Assembly: GCF_027887165.1 (NCBI RefSeq)
Contig: NC_077234.1
Span: forward strand, 169,110,388-169,174,387
Direction of reading: 5' to 3'
DNA from: Monodelphis domestica
Taxonomy: Eukaryota; Chordata; Mammalia; Didelphimorphia; Didelphidae
Length of the DNA stretch: 64,000 nucleotides
The notes below the pieces were generated by a model, which had not been told where the DNA came from, ran no database searches, and saw only the letters and a list, made by a program, of their open reading frames with translations. This document shows positions 33,753 to 50,439 of the stretch, piece after piece (the stretch's first letter is position 1; every line of letters begins with the position of its first letter). The translations under genes were made by a program, and so were the position numbers.

Positions 33753-34491
33753 AATATCAACTAAGACTTGAAATTATTAAAAAAAAAAAAGATGTTTTAT
33801 AGTGACCAGATTATACAACAAATTTGTGACATTTTTATTCTGATGCATGTTCATCCACTATTAAAATGATGTGTATTTATCAGAAAATTCACTGGTGTGT
33901 GGCTTAATACATGTAAACTCAGACCCCTGACATCAAGAAGTTTTCTTAGTGCATCACATTGCTGGCAATGGGATGTGTCTTTACTGCCAGCACCAAGGAT
34001 TTTCAGTTGGGTTGCAGCTTATTGCATGCATATTAGGTTTTTAACTGTTAATTTGAACTGCAAACCTGTAAAATTTCTATTTTTATTTTATAAATGGACA
34101 GGGTTTTAAAATGCTTGACTTTAATTTTTTTTCAATTGTATGAAGGCCTTAAAATAAGCTACATTAGGTGTAGCTAAAATTATTTATTAGACTAAAGTAA
34201 TGGAACCTCATTCATTTTTTGTTGTTGGCAAACGTTTACATTTCAATTAAGGAATCAAATGAAAAACTGTTACAACTAGTGTATGTCATTTGATGGAGCA
34301 TACCTCCTCCTATAAATCTTCATCTTGGACTTATTTCAGGCAAATCATTTTTTAAAATATACACGTGAAGTTCAGAGTATCAGGACGAACTGATACATGT
34401 ATAAGTGCCAGACAGCTAACTCTTTATCAGGTATTGTAAAGCTATACATATGGTATGTTTATTAAAGTTGAAATAATGTAAAACACTTGAG

Positions 34492-34497
34492 AATAAA
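34492..34497 (+). terminator. TPP2: Candidate poly(A) signal AATAAA for TPP2
   Basis: This is a canonical AATAAA hexamer about 740 nt after the stop codon. Two further AATAAA copies lie at 34565-34570 and 34615-34620, so alternative cleavage is possible. Only the hexamers are visible; I do not see an obvious GT-rich downstream element. Confidence 0.45.
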
Positions 34498-34564
34498 TGT
34501 GCAAAATTGAAGATCAAAGTACACCATATGCACTCTGATACCTTAAGGAAATTTTTTTATAATT

Positions 34565-34620
34565 AATAAAAATGAATATTGAAGCTACTTCAAGTTGGTC
34601 TTAATTTTTCATAAATAAAA
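34565..34620 (+). terminator. TPP2: Two further candidate poly(A) signals for TPP2
   Basis: AATAAA hexamers occur at 34565-34570 and 34615-34620 in an AT-rich stretch at the end of the unique 3'UTR sequence. Confidence 0.4.
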
Positions 34621-34699
34621 TTTTGAAAAGCAGGTAGCACTTAACAAGAAATATACATTAAATCCCATGGGAAGATTTCATTAGTGCAATATTTTATGT

Positions 34700-34870
34700 T
34701 GAAATGTTCTTTGTAGGATTGAAATTACTGAAACTCTTCCTGTGCCACCTACCAACTGTGTTCCCATGGATAAAACTCTTAATCTTTGTGAGTCTCAGTT
34801 TTCTCATTTGTAAAATGAGAGAATTGGACTAGATGATCTTCAGGTCCCCTTCTAACTCTAAATCTGTTAT
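34700..34870 (+). repeat. MIR-type SINE
   Basis: gtctcagttttctcatttgt ... ggactagatgatcttcaggt ... cttctaactctaaatctg marks a MIR copy just beyond the TPP2 3'UTR. Confidence 0.65.
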
Positions 34871-35525
34871 AAGATGATTGTATTTTCATATATTTTAAGT
34901 TCTAACTGTACTATTCAACTCTATAGTTGACCACACATTAAAATTTTCTTTCTCTTTGCCCTCAAAACACAAGGAATCATGATAAAGACTTCCATATTTA
35001 ACCACACAACTCTTCTATTACTTTATAATAGTACCTTTAAAATTATCTGGTCGGCAAACCATTGAGTAATTAGTTGGTCTTCTGAATATGTGAATTCTAG
35101 AATCAAAAAACTTTGAAGATAGACAAGCACCTCTCTTCACTCTTACCCATGGCCCTAAAGGATAGTTTCTGATGTCTTTCCTGAGATCCCATGATTGTAG
35201 GCAGGACCCATGGGAAGTACTCACATTTTTTAAATGCCATTACTAATCTTGGTACTTGTTCTACTTATTTCCCTCCATCCACCCCTTTGAATCCAGCATG
35301 AAAAGTAAAAATAGTAAAATTTAGCTTCAATGACATCAAGTAGAGGTATCCCTAAACATCTTCTAAACATAACCTCCCACTTCATTGGCTCAGTGATTCC
35401 TGGCAATTTTCCGAATTCTTTTTTTCTGTGCTTAGGATTAGATTTTAAATATAATTTTGATATGAGATTGATGTAATAACATCATAAACATTAAATAGGC
35501 TATCATTGGTGCCACCACTAATTAT
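34871..35525. other. Intergenic, no feature seen
   Basis: Between TPP2 and METTL21C. No gene or repeat was recognised. Confidence 0.35.
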
Positions 35526-35539
35526 GTGATTGTCAGAAA

Positions 35540-36100
35540 TTAGGAAGATGGGCCATTCTGGGCTGGAGTGGTGGCATGAATGATAAAAAAAAAGAGGAGC
35601 AGCAATAGAATGAGTTTGGCTCAGCAGAGAGTAAGATGAAATCAGTTTGTAAAGATATATCTTGAGTTATATTGTGAAAGTTATAAAAAGCAATGTCATG
35701 GGAAATGAAATAATAGCAAGATGTGTTCAACAGGAAGTAAGCCAATTTAGCCTCTTTAGAGCAGAAGAGGGTAATGTGGAATCAAACTAGAAAGATAGGA
35801 TGAACTATGTTGCGTGAAGAACTTTAAATGCCAAAAAGGAATTTGTACTTTAAAGACAATGGGGAATCACTGAAGCTTCTAGCACAGGGGAATGGCATGG
35901 TCCAGCGTGCATTTTCAGAAGCAGGATCAAAGAGGAAAGAATACATAAACCAAAAGTCCAGGCAAGAGGTGATGATGAAGTCATCACTTGTGCAAAATGA
36001 CTAATGTGAGAGAGGTATGGTATAAGATGAAAATGAGAACTGAACTCTGACAAGTGCCAGAGACTCAGCAGGACATAAGCTATACTGAACGGTAAGACCC
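35540..36100 (-). mobile_element. L2-type LINE internal fragment
   Basis: gaagaactttaaatgccaaa, gacaatggggaatcactgaa, caggggaatggcatggtcca, agtccaggcaagaggtgatg are the reversed L2 ORF2 C-terminal hallmark segments in order. The open frame on the minus strand here is an L2 remnant. Confidence 0.65.
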
Positions 36101-36599
36101 CCTGGCACCTCTTCCCAGTTTCTTGGTAACAAAAGCAAAGGAGATTTATCTGTTCCAGCTGGCACAACAAAGGGACTTAGGGAATTGCAAATTGAGGAGC
36201 CGTAAATAATGAGGATTTTTATGTAACACTCTTAGCACAGTGTAGATATGCTTGCACAAATAAAATCCTCAAAGAAAACAGACTTTACCATTAGAGCCAC
36301 CTCTCTTAGGTCTCTGCTTGGTTTCTATGCTTACTAGCTTCCAATAATCCAAAAGTCCTTTCCCTTCAGTAATAAGGTTTGAAGAATAAAGATTACAAGA
36401 ACATTTTAATTTTCAAATTTGGGAGTAGGGAGAACAGGGAAAGTAGGCAATTTTTTAGACTGGTAAGATTACCATAAAGTACAATTTTGAGTAAATACAA
36501 TATTGCCATTTATCATCAAACTTAGCTTGGAAGTGTGTTGAATGCATGTTGGTGTAGAATGGTGGCACTCTAGAAACTACACTGGACTGTAGAGCCTGC

Positions 36600-36755
36600 C
36601 ATCAGGATGAAAATGTAGCTTTCTGGTACCACCTGGCCTGGATAAGGTCCATGAAGAGTAGAGTTAGAGGTGGTCTTGTTTGTTTCCCCAGAAACAAGTG
36701 AACACAATATCTTGCACACAATAAGTGCCTAATGTTTGGGATGAATTAAGTAAGC
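36600..36755 (+). mobile_element. L2 3'-end fragment
   Basis: atatcttgcacacaataagt ... gcctaatgtttgggatgaat resembles the sense L2 terminus. Confidence 0.45.
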
Positions 36756-36759
36756 TGGC

Positions 36760-37760
36760 ATAATTAATTTGAGATTGAACTAAATACCTGAGAAGCAATA
36801 GTCCATACCAATATATTTTATAGAATAATTAACTTCCTCAAAGATTGACTATGGGGTCAGCTTTTACTAAACCCAAAGTGGCTTCTCAGTGGCATACATT
36901 ATAAAAATATTAAATGTCAGTATTAAAGAATAATAAAAATTAGGTCAAGAATGCAATAGTTTCAAATCCTACCTAAAAATAATTTTACCATCACTAATAC
37001 ACTAAACATTCTCAAACCTGGAAGGTTTGGGTTTTAAGCTGTTTACAACCTCACCCTACAATCTTAAGTGATATTATATAGCTTATTGTTCTTTTTATTC
37101 AGTTCACTGTGTAACTATATAGTAAAAACAGTTTAGTGTCCAAAAATCTTGAGAAACTGAATTTGGGTTAAGACCTCTAAACAAAAAAACATTCTAGAAA
37201 CTACATGACAGAGCCTTTATGTTCCTGTTATGCATTCTAAATTACATTTATTTGTACATTTATTACCCCTTTAAAGCCAAAAACATCCTAAAGACCCTCT
37301 GAGCCTAGTATATAGTTTTGCATGTGACCTATAGTTCTCATTCTGTTCCAATAAATTATTAGTATTCCTCCATGGGGGTTGGGGGGGGTAGTGGGAGAGC
37401 TCCAAATATCCCTTTGAATAACGTCCCATTTGTGATGCTTATTTGCACATTATTGCTTGCTTCCAATAAAAAGAATTCTTGCAAACATGGGATAATGATT
37501 CCTGATATTCCTATGAATAGTGTCTGTTCATTGATTCTTTCTAACCCTTTCTCTTAATATTCTTCATTCTTCTGATTTTAACTGGGAATAAGTGGCAGTT
37601 AGATACTATTATAAATAACACCTAGTAGCTTATTATTTCCAAAAAAGCATCTTACAGATGCTACTTTTAGCAAAGAAAATGTATCTCAGGTTAGGGCATC
37701 TTCAGTTAGCTGTAGCCCAAGGAGGTTGGTGTGAAATCTGGAAGACAACTGAATTAAGAA
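36760..37760. other. Intergenic, no feature seen
   Basis: AT-rich sequence with a G-run at 37380-37389. Nothing was recognised. Confidence 0.35.
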
Positions 37761-37767
37761 TAGGTTA

Positions 37768-37968
37768 TGAGGGGGCAGCTGGGTGGCTCAGTGGTTTGAG
37801 AGCCAGGCCTAGAGACGGGAGATCCTGGGTTCAAATATGTCCTCAGAAACTTCCCAGCCCAGTGACCCTGGGCAAGTCACTTGACCCACATTGCCTGGCC
37901 CTTACCACTCTTCTGCCTTGGAACCAATACATAGTATTGACTCTAAGATGGAAGATGAGGGTTTTATA
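37768..37968 (+). mobile_element. Mar1-type SINE
   Basis: gggggcagctgggtggctca to ctctaagatggaagatgagg, followed by an A/T-rich tail and a (TA)n stretch. The flanks taggttatga and tagattatga suggest a target duplication. This is one of the less diverged copies in the window. Confidence 0.93.
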
Positions 37969-38854
37969 AAAGTAAAAATATATATATATATAGATTATGA
38001 GTAACTAAATATCCAAAATGGTAAGTGTATGAATGGTGACTATTTTCTTCTCAGAGCAATTTTTATCTACTGAGGAAAAAAGCTGAATAGTGGATACTAA
38101 TCCAAAACAATCTTGGACAAACCAGTCCTTTCTGGCAGTGCTTCATAGTCAGAGTATTAAACCTATAATTATTTGCTGCCTCTTCACCTCCTGTCGCTTT
38201 GCAACTGCCATTTTTGGAATAAATGGAAATTTCACAATAAAACATGTATGAATACTAACAGTGGAATGAGCAAATCTAGTTTTAAAAGGAACCTTTGTGG
38301 GAGAATTGACAAGGATAAAAAGACAGCATGCTGCTTAGTGAGAACTGTTTCAAGCTAATATTTATGCTGTAACATCAAGGACTTAGCTTACCTCTAACAA
38401 AAGTATACTAATGCCTCTTACAAGGCATATCATACCTTAGTTTGCCCCTGGCAGCTAGATTGAAATCCCCAGTCCTTTAATGCCCTAGGAGCATTAATAT
38501 TAATAAATATTAATCTTGGTCGGAGTTGTCTTAGATTTAGCTTACTGGTTTGTGTCCATTGTGTGTCCATCACTCTGCTGTAAAATCATGTGGTTTTTAA
38601 ATTGAGATTTCAAACAAAGAATGTAATATTCTGGTCAAATTTGTAAAGAATTCAGTTTTATGTTAACCTGTTTGTAATATCTGCCTGATATTTTGTTTCT
38701 TTGCTAGTTTTAAAAACATGTAGATGGGATTCAGCTAGTTTAGGAGTGTTTATTTCTGCTGTATGAGGGTAAAATCCGGAAGGTGAATTTCTACGTTTTC
38801 CCAATATGTAATATTATCGTTTCTTTAGTATTAAGATTTGAAAGGGGTGTGTAT

Positions 38855-38874
38855 GAGAGAGAGAGAGAGAGAGA
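38855..38874. repeat. (GA)n microsatellite
   Basis: Ten uninterrupted GA units. Confidence 0.95.
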
Positions 38875-39037
38875 CATCGTGTCTGAAGTTACGTATGTCT
38901 ACAAAGCACTTTAAAGACATACCTGCTGAAATTCAGCTTACTCAGGTATTTATATCTGTTTGGCCCCAAATGTAATGAGTGTATATCTGCTCTTGCTCCA
39001 AACAGCATACTAGCATGATGCATTTTTTCCATTGTAT

Positions 39038-39060
39038 TTTATTTCATTGTTTAATTTATT
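39038..39060 (-). terminator. Candidate METTL21C poly(A) signals in or beside the L1 tail
   Basis: Two minus-strand AATAAA hexamers (39060-39055 and 39043-39038) lie about 290-310 nt after the METTL21C stop codon. One is inside the L1 A-rich tail and the other spans its junction with the duplicated target. A third (39169-39164) is internal to the L1 3'UTR. Confidence 0.4.
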
Positions 39061-39335
39061 TTTTTAGAATATTTTTCCATGGTTACATGATTCATATTTC
39101 ACCCACCCATCCTTCCTTCCCACCTCCCAGAACTGACAAGCACTTCCACTGGTTTATCCATGTTTTATTACTCAAAAGCTCTTTCCATATTATTCATATT
39201 TGTAATAGAGTGATCTTTCCAAAGCCCCAATCCCAAATCATATACCCATATAACCAAGTAATAAATCCATGTTTTACTTCTGTGTTTCTACTCCCATAGT
39301 TCTTTCTCTAGATGTGGAGAGCATTCTTTTTCACA
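39041..39335 (-). mobile_element. 5'-truncated L1 3'UTR, sense with METTL21C and forming its 3'UTR
   Basis: On the plus strand the sequence runs from a T-rich start through ttagaatatttttccatggttac and the C-rich cccacccatccttccttcccacc tract to ttctttctctagatgtgg. It is colinear with the L1 3' ends at 1150-1500 and 62756-63050. Near-matching 15-bp flanks tttccattgtatttt (39026-39040) and tttccatgtcatttt (39336-39350) look like an aged target-site duplication ending in TTTT, as expected for L1 endonuclease. AATAAA on the minus strand occurs at 39060-39055, 39043-39038 and 39169-39164. Confidence 0.8.
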
Positions 39336-39348
39336 TTTCCATGTCATT

Positions 39349-44914
<5,566 letters not shown>

Positions 44915-45400
44915 AATCTGACCAAATGAGAAGGGAAATATCCAGGCAAGAAGCTGAAACAAAGCACAAATCAAGCACATGTTTTAGACCTTGAGATTTG
45001 GCCTTTTTCTGGGGGTTCCAAGTTACAGATCTATGAAGCTTAGGTAACAGTACCATTTCTTATTCCAGACTTTCATTCTTGTCATTTTTGATTAATCTAA
45101 TCACTCTTGCTAGAACTTGCCTATCTATAGATGGAGGCACCATTCCTCAGAGCACAATCATGGTTGATGAATTCTTTCTTAGTCATCACTTTGTATCTGC
45201 ATCTCTGCCTTGTTTCACCTCCTTGGAATAAGATGCCTCTCCCAGGAAAAGCACATCACTTCTAATCTCATCATTACACTTCTAGCTTAAGCATTGGGTA
45301 ACATCTCCCTCAGCTTCATCTCCTTTCTGGAGTGTGAAAGGTAGAGGACTAAACTCCCAAAGTCTTCCTATATAGAGGGGGGATAGTGGACATTGAGGTC
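44915..45400. other. Region upstream of METTL21C start codon
   Basis: It contains the acceptor-like tttggtcag (minus strand) just before the start codon, implying a further 5' untranslated exon upstream. No CpG island or clear TATA box is visible. Confidence 0.35.
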
Positions 45401-45459
45401 ACTCCAACTGGCATCTGCAGCTCCTGATTTCAACTCCATGGAACCATTTTCCCTGCACT

Positions 45460-45600
45460 CAATATCCCCTCGATTTCCATACCTTCCCACCTCCTCTACC
45501 GAATCCCCTCCACGTGTTGTCTTTCCCACTGTAAGCTCCTTACCATAATACCTGGCATGTACTAGGTGCTTAATAAAATATGTACTGAATCATCAGTTGG
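45460..45600 (+). mobile_element. L2 3'-end fragment
   Basis: cactgtaagctccttaccat ... cctggcatgtactaggtgct ... taataaaatatgtactgaatc is a sense L2 terminus with an internal deletion. Confidence 0.6.
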
Positions 45601-46135
45601 AATTTCTGTCAAAATATATGCTACCCTTGGTCACATCAATTTCCTTCTGACCACACTATCTTTTATTGTGTTTTGCAAAATCAGTTCTGGTGGCAGTATC
45701 AGCAATATTAATAGCTTTTTGGTGTGTAATTGGAGAGTTAATAGCATCTGACACCACTAAAATAATAGTGATGCCCTACTCATACAGGTGGGAGACTCAG
45801 ATCTACCCCACTGGTTTCAAGCAATTTTATCAGTCATTCTTAGGACCACTCTTCAAATGTAAGGATCAAATTTTCAACAGGCTAGTGAGAAAACAGTCTT
45901 CTGGGATTAAAAGAATACTTTTCCTATTTAGTCCTCTCTGGCTAGAAATGTTTAACAAATGGCTGATAGCAGTTTTCCTGATCAGATTCTAGGCAGACAG
46001 AAAGAGCTGGGGAATCTGCTTAAAAAGGATGCAACATAACCCATTTCAAAATGCTAAGCAAAGACAGAATGGAGAATTGCAGAAAATATGGTTCATATCC
46101 TGAGGGCAGGAAGCAACTACACCTTCCTCATCTTG
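45601..46135. other. Intergenic, unassigned
   Basis: It contains a 108-codon plus-strand open frame at 45666-45992 with no recognisable family. I treat it as chance. Confidence 0.3.
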
Positions 46136-46139
46136 AAGT

Positions 46140-46350
46140 TTTTTTATATCACACTTGTGATTTAATTCACATAGGAAACTCTGTCTACCAATGTAGATCA
46201 GCAATTGCTCTACTAAATATAATTTTAGAGAGTTGCCTGAGAGATCAAATGATTTGTCCAGTGATACAACGTGCATCAGGATTTGAACTCAGATCTTCCA
46301 GATTCCAAGGCTAATTAATCTCTGCCTGCCATTCTGCCTCATCTTATATT
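46140..46350 (-). repeat. MIR-type SINE fragment
   Basis: gatttgtccagtgatacaac ... tgaactcagatcttccagat ... tccaagg is the reversed 5' part of a MIR-type SINE. Confidence 0.55.
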
Positions 46351-46739
46351 TAACGGCTCTAAAAATGTTGCCAAATTAACAAAACATTTGGATTACCTGT
46401 GAGATTACTTTTTTAAATGATAATGATAAAAAAAAGCAACTATAGTCACTCACCAGAGGACAGATTTTATGTGTTTGTATTTTCATTTCAAAAAATACAT
46501 GTGGCTGATGGGACATTTGAGGCGCAGACCAGAAGAAAAGCATCTTCCTATATAAAAGTGAACACTATGTTCATTAACACGCAAGATTATTCAGTTGTGC
46601 AATCCAGGATAAATTCAGCCTGACTTGTGAATCCATGGTGAGCCTTGTGTGAACCTACAGACATAAGTCTTCAAACCACTTATTTAGAAGTGGGACAGTT
46701 CATCTTTCCCTGCTGGAGATCCCCTGTAGAGGACATGGG

Positions 46740-47790
46740 CTGTTCTCTATATGGTGGCTTCCGACATGGAGGTGGTGCAGTTAATAAAACACTGGACCTG
46801 AAGTGAGGAAGATTGGATTTCAAGAATGGAACTTCACATTTAGACCTAGATCCTGTGGGCAAGTCACTTAACCCCTCTGCCCTCAGTTTTCTCATCCATA
46901 AAATGGGGATGATAACACCTGCTTCCCAGAGTTTATTGTTGTTGGGCTCAAATGAGATAATATTTATAAAGTGCTTAGCACAGTGCCTGGCACATAGTAA
47001 GTACTCTATAAATGTTAACTAGTAGTAGTAGCAATGAAAACACCTACCTCCCAAGGTGATTGTAAGGTTCAAGTGAAATAGTATTTGTAAAGCACTTGGC
47101 ATTGCTGTAAGCTCTCTATAAATGCTTAAATCTCTTTCTTCCTTCCCTAGACTTCAATTTCCTTATCTGCAAAAATAAGAGGATCAGACTAGATGATTGT
47201 TAAGAAGGTCCCTTCTACCATGAAGCCTTTCGCCTATGATATGCTCCAATCTAAGGTATCTAATGCGTGTGATGTAGCTCATGATCTTGACCAAGAGTAC
47301 TGAATTAGGAAGCAGAGAACCTACATTTGGATCCCTGCTCTCTTACTACCTTTGTGATCTTGGGTAACTTCTCAGGGTTTCACCCCTCATCCATAACGTG
47401 ATATTGGGAAAAAGTAAGGAAGAAAGCATGTAAGTGCCTATTATATATCAGGCACTATTCTAAGAGGTTTACAGATATTACCTGGTGTCATCATAACAGC
47501 TTGTCCAGGATTAAATAATCTCAGGACAGATTTGAACTCAGGTCTTCTTGACACCTGATCCAGTCCTTTACCCACTACACTACCAAGTTAGATCTAAGTT
47601 GGACAAAGTGGTCTATCAGAGGCTGAATTTGGAATAAAAGATTTTGATTAAAATCTATCATCTATTACATATTAAGTATGATGTTGGACAAGTCACTTAA
47701 CTTCTGGCTAGATTTCACTTTTCTCATCTAAAACACAAGGCATTAGTCCAGATCTCTGATGGTTCTTTCTTATGCTAAATCTATCGTCTT
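46740..47790. repeat. Cluster of five MIR/CORE-SINE copies
   Basis: A near-complete plus-strand copy (about 46745-47035; ggcaagtcacttaacccctc, tttctcatccataaaatggg, acagtgcctggcacatagta) is followed by a second 3' end (47036-47130), a variant ending (47135-47240), another plus copy (47270-47420), a reversed L2/MIR copy (47425-47595) and a further plus copy (47600-47790). Confidence 0.7.
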
Positions 47791-47899
47791 CTCATTTAAT
47801 AAAACAAATTCCTACTTCATATGTGCAAAGCAAGATGCTAAGCACTGGTGATATGAAGATAAAAGTAACAGTCTCAGTTTCTTTCAATCCAGTGAAACC

Positions 47900-48240
47900 A
47901 TTTTATTTAAGCTTCTTTTGTTAGGCTCGTCCATGCAAGAGCTTCAGATCCTTGATCCTTTGAAAGGAAAATGGATGATGCCTCCGCTATATTTCTATGA
48001 ACAGCTTGGACGAGGCAGCAATGTATATTCTTGACACCACCTTTCCTAACTCAGCAGTGAAGCAAACCGCCCAGATCATCCTGTTCAGAATAGTTGTCCA
48101 GATAAGGGGCATCATTGCTACAGAGTACAAAGGCAGGCTTCCTGCCAAGAGGAAGCTTGCCGAGTCTGGCACTGGCATAGCTACTCCTGGAGCTCAGCTT
48201 CTGACTGACATTTGACTCTGGCCGAGCCTCTTGTCATTTT
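47900..48240. other. Unassigned GC-richer segment
   Basis: About 300 bp without a recognised repeat signature. It has open frames on both strands (plus 47997-48215, 72 codons; minus 48178-47987, 63 codons). The minus frame looks membrane-protein-like, but I cannot name it. It could be a decayed retrocopy or an old coding or regulatory element. Confidence 0.25.
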
Positions 48241-48399
48241 CTTATGAGGAAGAGGAAGAGATGTGGCCAGAGGAGAGCTTCAAGTTCATTTCTGACAGCT
48301 TTTGGTGTTCTCCCAGATTAGCCAGTATTGGGGGTATCCACAGAGCTTTCTTCCTCCCTGCTGGGGTGAGCAATGTCAGCTATTTGGTATATTCAAGAA

Positions 48400-48420
48400 A
48401 GAAGAAGAAGAAGAAGAAGG
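48400..48420. repeat. (GAA)n short repeat
   Basis: Seven or so GAA/AAG units follow one another. Confidence 0.8.
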
Positions 48421-48489
48421 GACGGACACCATCCATCCCAGAGAGTGCTGGTTATCCTTTTAAGTCCCTTGTCTTCTTACTGTAATTCT

Positions 48490-48605
48490 AAGACAGAAGA
48501 GCAGCGAGCACTCACACAGCTCTGAAGTATCTGAGACCAAATTTGAACGCAGCTCTCCCGACTCCAAGGCTGGCACTCTACCCACTGTTTGCTGGCTGCT
48601 CCGTG
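48490..48605 (-). repeat. MIR-type SINE 5' part
   Basis: gagaccaaatttgaacgcag ... cgactccaaggctggcactc ... taccc is a reversed SINE head. Confidence 0.6.
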
Positions 48606-48789
48606 TGTGGCTCAGCCCTCGCCTTACCTGCTATTTGCCACTGAAGTGAGCAGATTGGGACAGTGAAATGTTCTCGAAGGTTTACCTAATATTGATTTTA
48701 CTGTATCTGTTTAACCCTATAGGGGCGCTCTTGGTGATGACAGTGTTTTTCCCTCTCTAGGTTACTAAGCAGGTGCCAGAATTAGCCTT

Positions 48790-49595
48790 CAGCGATGCTG
48801 AAATCGCCTCGTCGGTGGTCCCCAGCTTCTAGGCTTTCCCCTCTCAAATCCATTGTCCACAGAACTGCCCAAGTACATTTCCTATCGCTCTGCTCTGACC
48901 AAGTCACTCCAATGCTCGCCAAGATCAGTGGCGATTACCCCTCAGATCAAGCACAGACTCGCCATTCCACATTTAAAGGCCTCCTTGGCTTGACTCCAGC
49001 CTTCTATTACTCTCCTTCCCACACCACATCACCAGGGCAAACTGGCCTTCTCTCTGTTCTTTCCCAATGACCGCCCAGCTCCCATTTTCACGCTATCGCC
49101 CTGTCTTCCATCACTAGAATGCTGTCCTTCCTCCCCTGTCTCTCAGCCCCACTTGCCTTTAAAACTCAGTTCAGAACTTCTACAGAAAGCTTTTCTTCAT
49201 TGCCACCAGCAGCTAGCGCCCACCCAAAGGAACCTAGTGTATTTTGTATACTTGTGCATGTTTTCTACCCCAACATGATGTTCAGCTCCTTGAGCATGAG
49301 AACTTTTATATTTTTGTCATTATATCCCCAAGACTTTGCACCTAGAGGGTGCTTGAGAAATGCTTTTTTTTTTTTTAACCCTTACCTTCCATCTTGGAAT
49401 CAATACTACGTATTGGTTCCAAGGCAGAAGAACGGTAAGGGTTAGGCAATGGGGGTTAAGTGACTTGCCCAGGGTCATACAGCTAGGAAGTGTCTGAGGT
49501 CACTTTTGAACCCAGGACCTCCCATCTCTAGGCCTGGCTCTCAATCCACTGAGCCACCTAGCTACTCCTGAGAAATGCTTGCTAATCAATAACTG
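48790..49595 (+). mobile_element. L2 LINE 3' part, interrupted by a SINE
   Basis: The ORF2 C-terminal remnant reads RTAQVHFLSLCSDQVTPMLA on the plus strand. It is followed by the L2 3'UTR (acctagtgtattttgtatac, catgatgttcagctccttga, catgag, tcattatatccccaagactt) and the terminus gcttgagaaatgct, split by the SINE at 49362-49570. Confidence 0.8.
49362..49570 (-). mobile_element. Mar1-type SINE inserted in L2
   Basis: A poly-T tail, then aacccttaccttccatcttg ... gagccacctagctactcc. It is flanked by duplicated tgagaaatgct from the L2 terminus (about 49351-49361 and 49569-49579), so the SINE is younger than this L2. Confidence 0.93.
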
Positions 49596-49614
49596 CCAGA
49601 CTTTATACAAGATA

Positions 49615-50290
49615 CAACATAGAAGAACACAACAGCAGAGTTAGAAGGGACTTCAGAAGTCCATGCCTGAGCAATAATCACCTCCAAACATCTCTAAAAA
49701 GTGTTCATGAAGCCATTATTCGAAGATCTTGAGTTGTAAGGAGCTAGTTGCATCTTAAGACAACTCATTCCACTTTTGGACAACTCTAAATGTTAGGAAA
49801 TATTTGCGGTGGCGAGGTGGCATATGGATAGATAGAGCATCAGGCTGGAGTAAAAAAGATGAGTTCAAATCTAGGCTCAGACACTTTCTATCTGTGTGAC
49901 CCTTGGAATGTCACTCAATCTGTTTGCCTCAGTTTGCTAATCTATAAAATGAGCTGGAGAAGGACATGGCAAATCATTCCTGTATTTCTGCCAAGAAAAC
50001 ACAGAAAAAAGGGGTCACAACAAATCAGACATGTACAAAATGACTAGATAACCACAAGTGTTAGAAAATTGCTCCTTAAATAGAGTTGCAGTCTCACTCT
50101 TTACCACTTCCCATCACAACTTCTAGATCATGCCCTCTGATAGCATGCAAAAGAAGTCTAATATTTTTATCAACTGATAGTCCTTTGCAGACTTAGGAAC
50201 TGAGGGTTTCTAGTTGGAAGAAACCTCAAATATGTAGTCCCACTTGCTCATCTTTTGGCTTAGGAAATTGAAACCTAGAGAGATTAATTA
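49615..50290 (-). mobile_element. CR1/L3-type LINE fragment, interrupted by a SINE
   Basis: Left arm: agagttagaagggacttcag, aactcattccacttttggac, tctaaatgttaggaaa. Right arm: agagttgcagtctcactctt, tcatgccctctgatagcatg. This order is typical of the reversed CR1/L3 3' region. The arms are separated by the SINE at 49802-50055. Confidence 0.6.
49802..50055 (+). mobile_element. MIR-type full-length SINE inserted in CR1/L3
   Basis: ggcatatggatagatagagc, caaatctaggctcagacact, tgtttgcctcagtttgctaa, gagctggagaaggacatggc, aaatcagacatgtacaaaat. Flanking aaatgttaggaaat (49788-49801) and aagtgttagaaaat (50056-50069) look like an aged target duplication. Confidence 0.85.
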
Positions 50291-50439
50291 ATTACCTAGA
50301 GTAACATAGGAAGTAAGTAGTATTTTTAAATTGATGAAGTAGATTTTTTTAACCCAAATGAAAATTTTTATATTTCCCTCTTAAATTTAATCTTTTTTAC
50401 AATTCATCATCTTTGCCTGTCAGAATCTTTTCTGAATAC

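Larger units (their letters stand above)
33753..34640 (+). other. TPP2: TPP2 3'UTR (approximate end)
   Basis: The sequence after the stop codon is AT-rich and largely free of recognisable repeats until a MIR copy near 34.7 kb. It begins with an A-rich run at about 33778-33790. The exact cleavage site cannot be fixed from sequence. The span to the candidate poly(A) signals is about 740-870 nt. Confidence 0.6.

Noticed and set aside
35850-36170. 106-codon minus-strand open frame
   Set aside because: It coincides with a reversed L2 ORF2 remnant in a wrong or decayed frame; not a host gene.
37658-37969. 103-codon plus-strand open frame
   Set aside because: Most of it is translation through the Mar1-type SINE at 37768-37968; the same motif appears in other SINE copies in different frames.
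45666-45992. 108-codon plus-strand open frame
   Set aside because: Hydrophobic mixed peptide with no family resemblance, no splice context and AT-rich background; chance is the simplest reading.
47987-48178. Vague resemblance of the minus frame to an SLC10-type transporter segment
   Set aside because: SLC10A2 lies in the same human region, which made this tempting, but aligned residues are few and spacing does not hold. Not enough to call.
49119-49445. 108-codon plus-strand open frame
   Set aside because: It reads through the L2 3'UTR into a SINE; no independent gene.
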